Source: an uncultured bacterium (GTDB lineage: Bacteria; Patescibacteriota; Minisyncoccia; Phycocordibacterales; PALSA-1337). From it: 39,225 nt of DNA. How positions within the stretch are numbered: the stretch's first letter is position 1; every line of letters begins with the position of its first letter. Under the pieces are notes generated by a model. The model ran no database searches, had not been told where the DNA came from, and worked only from the letters and a program-made list of their open reading frames with translations. This document shows, piece by piece, positions 1 through 6,611 of the stretch. A program made the translations under genes and the position numbers. The stretch covers positions 1-39,225 of the forward strand of contig CAILTI010000029.1 of the NCBI GenBank assembly GCA_903837075.1. The letters are read 5' to 3'.

Positions 1-149
1 GTGACCAATATACCAGCGCATTTTCCAAAGGATGAGTGAATCCTTGGAGCGAGTCCTTTGTGAAAATGCTGGTATATTGGGAACAAAGCCGCAGACGATT
101 CAGCAGAATCGTGTCGTCTGGACTCTGAAAAGAGGTGTGAGAGGTTACT
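1..149. repeat. Palindromic repeat element, copy A (cut by window edge)
   Basis: Positions 1-94 match 29373-29466 with two differences by my hand alignment. The shared part is a long hairpin: CCAATATACCAGC near the left pairs with GCTGGTATATTGG near position 80, with inner arms CATTTTC/GAAAATG and AAGGAT/ATCCTT. To the right this copy differs from copy B by an extra small hairpin (ACGATTC AGCA GAATCGT, about 95-112) and then ends in a diverged form of the outer arm (GAGGTGTGAGAGGTTACT). The left outer arm lies outside the window. It looks like a MITE or large REP-like element; no transposase with matching ends is visible. Confidence 0.75.
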
Positions 150-159
150 TTTATAGCTA

Positions 160-187
160 TTGACTTTTACCTATATTGCGGTATAAT
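160..187 (+). promoter_or_regulatory. Promoter of the DGR target gene
   Basis: TTGACT (160-165) is separated by 16 nt from a perfect TATAAT (182-187). A start near 194 gives a leader of about 170 nt before the ATG at 365. The leader can fold into GGTGATTTTGCAAAATCGCC and a larger hairpin with arms ACAGCATT/AATGCTGT (about 249-288). Unlike most genes in the window, the target gene also has a Shine-Dalgarno-like AAAGGA before its ATG. Confidence 0.7.
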
Positions 188-364
188 ACATGCAGTTCTT
201 TGATATGCTAACTTAGTAGGTGATTTTGCAAAATCGCCTACGTTCGCTACAGCATTTAGTGGTCTAGGAGGTAGACTATTGAATGCTGTGGCGAAGAGTC
301 CAGCGACAAAAATAACCGAGCTTGCCATTTGAGGCTTGCTTAACAATAGAAAGGACACGTTATT

Positions 365-997
365 ATGAATAGCACGTTCACGTTGAGTCAGGGTGCCGGT
401 CAGAAACTGGAATTCGCATTCCAACGAAATGATGGTAATACAGCCGATTTGGAGTGGTTATCGACGGGCGACAACCTCAGGTCAGTCATCCAACTCGCAC
501 GAGGCGAAGCGGATCTGGGTCTCAAGGCTAAACCCGCTCTTGAGCCCGAGCCGGCGATCGACTCGATCATCCGTGTGGATCGTTCGATCCGCCCCACTTA
601 TCCAGACTGGGTGAAGACAGTGATGCATCCTGAATTGGAATCCATTGGCCCAGCTGAGTACGATATCTCACGAGTCGAGCAGTGGCTCCATGACGGCCAG
701 AAGGATGGGAAATGTATCGAAGGTAGCAAGATCTATGCCCATCTCAAGGAGACCTACACACTCAAGACTTGTCTAGGACTGTGTGACCTGAAGGTAATCC
801 AGAATAAAGGCACCGCCTTTTTCCGGGAGCACTTCAAGTACAAAGCAGTCTTCGCGTGGAAAGGGGTCGTGCGGAGCCGCGATGGCGACCTCCGCGCCCC
901 GTACCTCTACGATCTCGGCGACGATGTCGCCCTGTCTTGGTTTTGGCTCGGCAACGGCTGGTTCGACAGTGACCCGGCCCTGCGTCTCGCAAGTTAG
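365..997 (+). CDS. DGR target protein with C-terminal variable region
   Basis: A 210-residue protein whose last 43 residues are encoded by the variable repeat. I do not recognise a named domain in residues 1-165. The C-terminal segment (Trp/Asp/Gly/Asn rich, ending PALRLAS) looks like the ligand-display end of C-type-lectin-like DGR targets, by family knowledge and inference. There is no signal peptide or membrane segment, so the product is cytoplasmic or exported by an unseen route. The base composition is richer in G+C than the reverse transcriptase downstream. AAAGGA lies about 8 nt before the ATG. A strong terminator follows at 1096-1126, so the gene is a single transcription unit. Confidence 0.85.
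   Translation: MNSTFTLSQGAGQKLEFAFQRNDGNTADLEWLSTGDNLRSVIQLARGEADLGLKAKPALEPEPAIDSIIRVDRSIRPTYPDWVKTVMHPELESIGPAEYDISRVEQWLHDGQKDGKCIEGSKIYAHLKETYTLKTCLGLCDLKVIQNKGTAFFREHFKYKAVFAWKGVVRSRDGDLRAPYLYDLGDDVALSWFWLGNGWFDSDPALRLAS
867..992 (+). repeat. DGR variable repeat (VR)
   Basis: These 126 nt align without gaps to 1338-1463. I count 21 differences, of which 18 fall on adenines of the template copy; the other three are G-to-T, T-to-C and C-to-T. The last 21 nt (972-992) are identical in both copies and are the likely site where cDNA integration begins. Reading frame: the repeat starts at the second base of a codon and runs to two bases before the stop TAG. Confidence 0.95.
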
Positions 998-1095
998 TAC
1001 TTTGGACTGAGTCACTTTGCACTTTCTGCACTTTGACCTTAGCTCTAAAAATCTGGTGGTATAACCACTCGGCATGGAATGAGCCGCTGACATTC

Positions 1096-1126
1096 AAAAC
1101 CCGAACGATGAGATCGTTCGGGTTTT
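1096..1126 (+). terminator. Rho-independent terminator after the DGR target gene
   Basis: A perfect 14-bp stem AAAACCCGAACGAT / ATCGTTCGGGTTTT with a GAG loop. The 3' arm ends in a T run. It separates the target transcript from the template-repeat transcript. Confidence 0.9.
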
Positions 1127-1140
1127 CTAATATTGAAATA

Positions 1141-1337
1141 TGCTATGATTATTTGCGGTAGTAGGTGAATACGCTGGCGGCCATGTGCTTCCGGCTACCG
1201 AATCCAGTATCCATAAACTGAGAGCGTCTGCGGCCAACCCAGTAGGTCATCCTACTGGATGAGACGCTAAATCAGATTCAATCCTGAGATCGCTAATGGC
1301 TTCGAGGGGTGGTGATATGGATGGTGTTTTGTATGTA
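1141..1337 (+). other. Folded leader upstream of the template repeat
   Basis: There is no ORF here. An extended -10-like TGCTATGAT lies at 1141-1149, which could start the template RNA. Nested stems follow: AGCGTCT (1223-1229) pairs with AGACGCT (1262-1268), and inside it CCAGTAGG (1239-1246) pairs with CCTACTGG (1251-1258) around a TCAT loop. DGR template RNAs are known to need flanking structured RNA for cDNA priming, so this is a plausible functional leader; that role is inferred. Confidence 0.45.
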
Positions 1338-1463
1338 TCGTGCGGAACCGCAATGGCAACCTCAACGCCCCGTACCTCTACGAGAACGGCGACAATGTCG
1401 TCCTGAACTGGAATTGGCTCGACAACGACTGGAACGACAATAACCCGGCCCTGCGTCTCGCAA
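1338..1463 (+). repeat. DGR template repeat (TR)
   Basis: The template partner of the VR. Read in the VR frame it contains many AAC/AAT (Asn) codons, for example NWNWLDNDWNDNN. These are the classic DGR design, in which adenine mutagenesis turns Asn codons into many residues while avoiding stops. I count 33 adenines; 18 are changed in the VR, against 3 of 93 other bases. Confidence 0.95.
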
Positions 1464-1484
1464 CTCTCTTCATTTCTCTCCCTT

Positions 1485-1844
1485 TTACATTTTCGTAGAT
1501 TTGGGAGAGTTTTGTTTTGTAAGCTGTCCGCTCCAACCGCCGAGATTTTTGCCAATTTCCTCTAATATTAACGAAAGCGCAATGTATCGCTTGTCAATTA
1601 GCGACTTGGTTTCCCACAAGATCATGAGAAGTATTTTCAATGCATCTAGCTTCTTAATAGCCAACCTTACATACGGTTGCTTTTCGGTTGGACCGAGGAA
1701 GCTGGCTGCGGCGATTGCTTCAATGATTTCAACAAATAATGATTCAATCCTGAAACCGATTGAGTGTCTATGCAGTTTCGGTATGTCTTGATAATATGTG
1801 TACCAAAGCAAATATGCATCCTTCACTTTACTCAAAACAGGCAA
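1485..1844 (-). CDS. avd: Avd-like four-helix-bundle DGR accessory protein
   Basis: An ORF of about 119 residues that matches the Avd / 'four helix bundle protein' pattern. It has an N-terminal LPVLSKVKDAYLLWY, a middle KLDALKILLMILWETKSL, and the conserved end LEEIGKNLGGW. Avd binds the DGR reverse transcriptase and the template RNA. No ATG is available at the expected start; TTG at 1844 is the best candidate (ATT at 1847 is also possible), with no Shine-Dalgarno. A run of nine G (1854-1862, plus strand) sits just upstream and keeps the frame open. Oddly, the gene lies antisense to the target, TR and reverse transcriptase. It could be intact, mis-started or starting to decay. Confidence 0.75.
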   Translation of the reverse strand: MPVLSKVKDAYLLWYTYYQDIPKLHRHSIGFRIESLFVEIIEAIAAASFLGPTEKQPYVRLAIKKLDALKILLMILWETKSLIDKRYIALSLILEEIGKNLGGWSGQLTKQNSPKSTKM

Positions 1845-1875
1845 AATTCGTGCGGGGGGGGGTCCGATTAATAGT

Positions 1876-2895
1876 ATGTCTAGAATCCAATTCAACCATA
1901 CATACGATAGTATCATTTCTGTAGAGAATCTGCTCGGAGCATGGAAAGATTTTTTGAAAGGCAAAAAGAAGAGGAAAGATGTGCAGGAATTTGAACGCGA
2001 TCTGATGGCGAACATCATTTCATTACATAACGATCTGCAATCCAAGACCTACAAACATTCAGTGTACGAATTTTTCCGAATATATGACCCAAAACTGAGA
2101 GACATTCATAAAGCTACTGTGCGAGACAGGGTATTGCACCGAGCTGTGTACAGGGAGTTGTACCGATTTTTTGACAAAACATTTATAGCGGATTCATTTT
2201 CATGCCGGATGAGAAAAGGAACACATAAAGCTATTGATAGATTCAGGTCATTTGCTCGCAAGGCATCTCGTAATCATACAATGACAGTATGGGTTCTAAA
2301 ATGTGATATACGAAAATTCTTTGCATCGATTGATCAGAATATTTTGAAGGAGATAGTCAAACTGTATGTATATGACAGATACATCCGTAAATTGCTCTTG
2401 GAAATCACTAATAGTTTTTCGTCTGGTGAAAAAGGTGTCGGTCTTCCACTAGGGAATCTAACGTCTCAACTGTTTGTGAACATTTATATGAATGAATTTG
2501 ACCAATATGTAAAGCATAAGATGAAAGCAAAACACTACATACGTTATGCAGATGATTTTGTCATCATTTCACGAGATAGAGAATGGCTTTGTAATCTCAT
2601 TCCTCAAATTGGTGACTTTCTCTGGTACAGATTGAAGTTACGACTTCATCCTGATAAGGTCTCCATAGGAACTATTGCCGCTGGTGTAGACTATCTTGGC
2701 TGGGTAAGTTTTCCTGATCACCGAATAGTTCGTACATTGACGAAAAAGAGAATGTTTAGAAGACTTAAGGATGTTGATGGTAAAGTTGAGACGGTCCGTT
2801 CGTATCTCGGATTGTTGAAACATGGAAATGCCAAGATGTTACGAGATAAGGTCGAATCAATGAAAACTACCCATAAACGCCGAGACACAGTATAA
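1876..2895 (+). CDS. DGR reverse transcriptase
   Basis: About 339 residues from ATG 1876; a longer open frame starts at TTG 1798, but the extra 26 residues do not look like the family. Polymerase motifs are visible: KCDIRKFFASID (first catalytic Asp), LPLGNLTSQ (the GxxxSQ form typical of DGR enzymes, where group II intron enzymes have QGxxxSP) and YADDFVI (the YxDD catalytic pair). There is no maturase or endonuclease domain, as expected for a DGR. It would make mutagenised cDNA from the TR. Its stop codon overlaps the -10 box of pgk. The start region overlaps the likely promoter of the antisense Avd gene. Confidence 0.95.
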   Translation: MSRIQFNHTYDSIISVENLLGAWKDFLKGKKKRKDVQEFERDLMANIISLHNDLQSKTYKHSVYEFFRIYDPKLRDIHKATVRDRVLHRAVYRELYRFFDKTFIADSFSCRMRKGTHKAIDRFRSFARKASRNHTMTVWVLKCDIRKFFASIDQNILKEIVKLYVYDRYIRKLLLEITNSFSSGEKGVGLPLGNLTSQLFVNIYMNEFDQYVKHKMKAKHYIRYADDFVIISRDREWLCNLIPQIGDFLWYRLKLRLHPDKVSIGTIAAGVDYLGWVSFPDHRIVRTLTKKRMFRRLKDVDGKVETVRSYLGLLKHGNAKMLRDKVESMKTTHKRRDTV

Positions 2896-2904
2896 TTAAC
2901 CCCA

Positions 2905-4047
2905 ATGAAAACACTCAAAGATATCGAATATCTATCTGGCGTAAAGGTGCTCGTGCGCGTTGATTTCAATGTACCTATCAAGAACGGCCTAGTTGCTGAT
3001 GACTTTCGTTTGAAAGCGGCTTTGCCGACGATAGATTTCCTCACAGGTAAAGGTGCCAAGGTGATCTTGATGAGTCATCTAGAGTCTGCAGATGGTACCA
3101 ATCCATCCCTTGCGCCAGTTGCCGACAGACTGAAGAAACTCGGCCGAGAGGTAATATTCATCAAGGATTTCAATAAGGCGCATGAAGTTATCAATGAACA
3201 ATTGAAAGGTGGAGCATGCGCACTGCTAGAAAATTTGCGTTATTTTGATGGTGAAAAGAAAAACGATCCGAAGTTTGCAAGAGAGTTGTCTTCACTCGGA
3301 GATCTATATGTGAACGATGCTTTTTCCGCCTCACATAGAGAGCATGCGTCGATCGTCGGTGTGCCGAGATTGATGCCTAGTTACGCAGGATTACAGATGG
3401 AGAAGGAAGTCACGAGTCTGTCAAAGGCGTTCGATCCAGCACATCCATTCCTATTCATTTTGGGAGGGGCGAAATTCGGCACCAAATTGCCATTGGTAGA
3501 AAAGTTCATGAATATCGCCGATCAGATCTTTGTAGGAGGGGCATTGGCGAACGATCTATTGAAGGCGAAAGGATATAATGTTGGCATGTCGAAGGTTTCT
3601 GAGGAAAAGGATTTCCCAGTTCCCATGTCAGATCTCAGAACTATGGCACAAAATACGAAACTCATATTGCCTATAGATATCATAAACGAGCAGAAAGTCG
3701 CAAAGATGACAGATGCACTATCAGCGAGTGACAAGAATGTCGACATGGGACCGAAAACACTAGAAAATATCAAGGATATAGTTTCCAAGTCTAGATTCGT
3801 TCTCTGGAATGGGCCGATGGGAGTATATGAGTCTGGATTCAAGGAGGGAACTATAGAATTGGCGAAGATAATGAGTGAGGCAACAGCCAGAGGTGTCGAG
3901 ACGATAGTCGGCGGGGCAGATACATTGGCGGCGATCGCTGAGCTCGGCAGTCGAGAGACATTCTCTTTCATTTCTACTGGAGGTGGTGCGATGCTAGATT
4001 TCCTAGCAAAGGGAACTCTACCAGGAATCGAGGCGTTGAAGGATTAG
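2905..4047 (+). CDS. pgk: Phosphoglycerate kinase
   Basis: Converts 1,3-bisphosphoglycerate and ADP to 3-phosphoglycerate and ATP in glycolysis. The 380-residue length is slightly short for the family. The N-terminal substrate loop RVDFNVP and a SHLESADGTNPSLAPVA segment (usually SHLGRP...SLAPVA) are present. So are NDAFSASHREHAS, WNGPMGVYE, GGADTLAAI and the C-terminal hinge STGGGAMLDFL. A TATAAT (2891-2896) overlaps the stop of the upstream gene and lies 8 nt before the ATG, so the mRNA probably has almost no leader. No Shine-Dalgarno is seen. Confidence 0.97.
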   Translation: MKTLKDIEYLSGVKVLVRVDFNVPIKNGLVADDFRLKAALPTIDFLTGKGAKVILMSHLESADGTNPSLAPVADRLKKLGREVIFIKDFNKAHEVINEQLKGGACALLENLRYFDGEKKNDPKFARELSSLGDLYVNDAFSASHREHASIVGVPRLMPSYAGLQMEKEVTSLSKAFDPAHPFLFILGGAKFGTKLPLVEKFMNIADQIFVGGALANDLLKAKGYNVGMSKVSEEKDFPVPMSDLRTMAQNTKLILPIDIINEQKVAKMTDALSASDKNVDMGPKTLENIKDIVSKSRFVLWNGPMGVYESGFKEGTIELAKIMSEATARGVETIVGGADTLAAIAELGSRETFSFISTGGGAMLDFLAKGTLPGIEALKD

Positions 4048-4125
4048 TAATCAATATTGTAATAGGGATATTTCTGCCCGTAATAAGGTAGGGTGGGGAT
4101 AAAATGAGGTTATCCACAGATATGC

Positions 4126-4155
4126 TTGCTATTTTAAGTATATATATTGTATACT
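4126..4155 (+). promoter_or_regulatory. Promoter placing transcription start at the ATG
   Basis: TTGCTA (4126-4131), an 18-nt spacer, then TATACT (4150-4155). The ATG at 4162 follows after 6 nt, so the predicted start of transcription coincides with the start codon (leaderless mRNA). Confidence 0.6.
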
Positions 4156-4161
4156 ATACCC

Positions 4162-5283
4162 ATGAATTACAATAGGACAATAAATAAGATCCTAGTTGAA
4201 AATATAGGCAGCAAGCCGATATTGGTGCTTTATGGTGCACGACAAGTCGGTAAGACAACATTGATGAAATCAATAATGGAAAGGTTTACAAAAACCCTAT
4301 ATTTACAAGGAGATGATCCGAAGGATGCGTTACTGCTCGAACACAGATCATCAGATGAGTTGTCCAGTCTCGTATCTGGTTATGATCTCATAGTTATAGA
4401 TGAAGCTCAGAGGGTGAAGGATATAGGTACAACACTCAAGTTGATCGCTGATAATGTAAAAGATGTGAGAGTTATCGCATCGGGGTCGTCTTCATTTGAA
4501 CTAGCTAATAAATTGAGTGAGCCTCTGACGGGTAGGAATCGTAAATTTTACCTTTACCCATTATCTGTATCAGAATTGGTGGAGGCATATGGGAAAATAA
4601 ATACAGACAAGGAACTTGAGACATACATGACTTTTGGTATGTATCCAAAGATCGTTTCTGCGCAATCTAGAGAAGAAAAGGCGATCCTTATAAAAGAATT
4701 AGCAGGGGATTATCTATTCAAGGACTTGTTCATGTTTGGGGATATTCGAAACTCATTTGCTTTTGAGAAGTTGATCAAGCTTCTAGCGCTTCGCATAGGC
4801 AGTGAGATTTCGTACTCAGAATTGGCCAAAGAAGTGGGAATAAGTAGAGATACTGTTATGAATTATATCAAATTACTCGAACAGGCATTCATCATATTCC
4901 GATTGACACCACTATACACCAATAAGGCAAAGGAGATAAATAAAAGTCATAAGATTTACTTTTATGATATTGGTATAAGGAACGCTCTCATAAATAATAC
5001 CGATCCGATGGAATTACGCCCTGATAAAGGTGCGATTTTCGAAAACTTCTTTATTGCGGAAAAAGTGAAGGAAAGAGAATATTCCGGTCGATCAGGAGAA
5101 ATTCATTTTTGGAAGAGTCGAAGTGGAAGCGAAATTGATTTTGTTGAAGTCTCTGGCGGTATTATCAAGGCATATGAATGTAAATGGAAGGAGATCGCTA
5201 AAGCGCCGAAGGCGTGGCTAGAGACATATCCAAAGTCTAGTTTTGAATGTGTTACAACAGAAAATGTTGTTGACCATTTCTAG
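4162..5283 (+). CDS. AAA ATPase with C-terminal DUF4143-type domain
   Basis: A 373-residue protein of the archaeal/CPR-common ATPase family (AAA_14 plus DUF4143). Walker A is GARQVGKTTLM near residue 25 and Walker B is DLIVIDEAQ near residue 80. A winged-helix-like segment (SYSELAKEVGISRDTVMNYIKLLE) lies near residue 220. The C-terminal part has the nuclease-like FENFFIAEKV...GSEIDFVE. The cellular role of the family is unknown; it is often found near mobile or stress genes. I chose the ATG at 4162 over an upstream TTG because the -10 box lies between them. Confidence 0.85.
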   Translation: MNYNRTINKILVENIGSKPILVLYGARQVGKTTLMKSIMERFTKTLYLQGDDPKDALLLEHRSSDELSSLVSGYDLIVIDEAQRVKDIGTTLKLIADNVKDVRVIASGSSSFELANKLSEPLTGRNRKFYLYPLSVSELVEAYGKINTDKELETYMTFGMYPKIVSAQSREEKAILIKELAGDYLFKDLFMFGDIRNSFAFEKLIKLLALRIGSEISYSELAKEVGISRDTVMNYIKLLEQAFIIFRLTPLYTNKAKEINKSHKIYFYDIGIRNALINNTDPMELRPDKGAIFENFFIAEKVKEREYSGRSGEIHFWKSRSGSEIDFVEVSGGIIKAYECKWKEIAKAPKAWLETYPKSSFECVTTENVVDHF

Positions 5284-5372
5284 AACAGCGGCTCGCAGAG
5301 TGGGGGGTTTCTTATCCGTATGTTCAAATCGGTGAACACGATCGACAGTGAAATATTGAATTCACGGTCTTT

Positions 5373-5738
5373 CTAATTCTTCAGCGCATCGATCAACTTT
5401 TTCTTGTTTCCATCAAAATCCATCTTTTCTCCTTTTACTGTCGAATTTGGGAAGACCCAGATGTGCGCATGCGGCACCTCATCGCCGATGATCTTGCTCA
5501 TGACCCATTCGGTATCGAAAGCTTTTCTCTCTGCGAGGGCCAGTTTCCTAGCTACTTCGAAGTATTCCCCAATATTCGGTAAATCCCAGACCCATCTGAC
5601 ATGCGTTTTCGGAATAACTTGTACGTGTCCAGGTGTGTGAGGGTGAATGTCTAGAAATGCCAGGAAGTTGTCATCTTCATAGACGATATGGGCGGGAATC
5701 TCTCTGCTCACTATTTTACAAAATATGCATGATGTCAT
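5373..5738 (-). CDS. HIT-family nucleotide hydrolase/transferase
   Basis: A 121-residue HIT (histidine triad) domain protein. The N-terminal CIFCKIV zinc-knuckle-like start and FLDIHPHTPGHVQVIPKTH are typical. The catalytic motif is HAHIWVF where the family has H-x-H-x-H-x-x: the first His and the middle (nucleophile) His are present, but the third position is Trp. HIT proteins act on AMP-linked substrates. On the minus strand, TATTAT lies 6 nt before the ATG, again suggesting a leaderless mRNA. Confidence 0.9.
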   Translation of the reverse strand: MTSCIFCKIVSREIPAHIVYEDDNFLAFLDIHPHTPGHVQVIPKTHVRWVWDLPNIGEYFEVARKLALAERKAFDTEWVMSKIIGDEVPHAHIWVFPNSTVKGEKMDFDGNKKKLIDALKN

Positions 5739-5837
5739 AGATGTATAATAACATAGATATTCGGCGCGTCGTGGTGGGATGGTGGTGGCTTAAAAAAGCC
5801 CACCAAATGAATGGCAGGCTGAACTAGTGTCTAGATA

Positions 5838-6524
5838 TTATACGGGATGACCGTAACGTTCCAGGAAGAAATCGAAGGTGGACTTCGGAGATGACAATTT
5901 CTTCAAAATATCTACGAATTTGCGGTCCGTAGGAACAGTAGTACGTGGGGAGTACTCTGTAACCTTGAAGTGGTTGACGGTGCTCTCGACCAAAATGAGA
6001 TTCGATGCCATCACCTGTGCGATTGTTGGCGCGTTGAATGGTTCATACAGTGTTGCGAGAGCGAGGGTTGGACGATCGCTATATGGACTTTTATCACTGT
6101 TCTTCTGTTCAGGCTCGTTTTCTTTGTATAGATCCAGAACATATACTCGTTGGTCGCTAGGAACCAAGACTTGTTCGAAGATCGTATGAGTGTCTAGTAT
6201 GCGGGTAGAGTTTATGCTTTCGCTCCACTGGACTCGCTTCGGAGCAAAGCCGCATATGCCGGTGCCGTCAGAGAACTGAACGCAATGATCGTCGTTGGTA
6301 AATAACTTCTCTACAAACATACGAAATCCTTGGTCATGTTTCAACTGATCACGCACGTTATCTTGAGCTACAGACAAGAGGTTTGTGAGCCATCTCATTT
6401 GTTCTTTTCCCAACTTTTGTTTGGCGAGTAGGTCTCGCTTGGCTATTTGCTCTGCTAATGTTTTGGCCCGATCTCGAGCTAACTCGAATTGACGGGCTCT
6501 TTCGATGAAACTTCCTTTTTTCAT
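5838..6524 (-). CDS. Hypothetical protein, 228 aa
   Basis: Not recognised. The first 60 residues are charged and helical (FIERARQFELARDRAKTLAEQIAKRD), probably a coiled coil. The rest is mixed alpha/beta with no membrane segment or signal peptide. It is one of few genes here with a clear Shine-Dalgarno (GAAAGGA, about 8 nt before the ATG) and a short normal leader. It is divergent from recJ. A hairpin with GGTGGCTT/AAGCCCACC (about 5790-5812) lies beyond its stop. Confidence 0.7.
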   Translation of the reverse strand: MKKGSFIERARQFELARDRAKTLAEQIAKRDLLAKQKLGKEQMRWLTNLLSVAQDNVRDQLKHDQGFRMFVEKLFTNDDHCVQFSDGTGICGFAPKRVQWSESINSTRILDTHTIFEQVLVPSDQRVYVLDLYKENEPEQKNSDKSPYSDRPTLALATLYEPFNAPTIAQVMASNLILVESTVNHFKVTEYSPRTTVPTDRKFVDILKKLSSPKSTFDFFLERYGHPV

Positions 6525-6547
6525 TGTAATGTTCCTTTCTGAATATC

Positions 6548-6575
6548 AGATTACGCCAACTCGGTATATTGTCAA
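6548..6575 (-). promoter_or_regulatory. Promoter of the 228-aa hypothetical gene
   Basis: On the minus strand, a perfect TTGACA (6570-6575) with a 16-nt spacer to TAATCT (6548-6553). It gives a leader of about 17 nt carrying the Shine-Dalgarno. It lies in the divergent space shared with recJ. Confidence 0.65.
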
Positions 6576-6611
6576 TGATGTTTGTCTAGAAGCTTGGTGT
6601 ATAATTCACGC

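Noticed and set aside
1247-1555. Minus-strand ORF across the TR, and the similar one at 773-1093 across the VR
   Set aside because: Both are antisense readings of the repeats; their similarity only reflects the TR/VR relation.
1798-1875. Upstream extension of the reverse transcriptase
   Set aside because: A TTG start, overlaps the avd region and the G9 run, and is not family-like.
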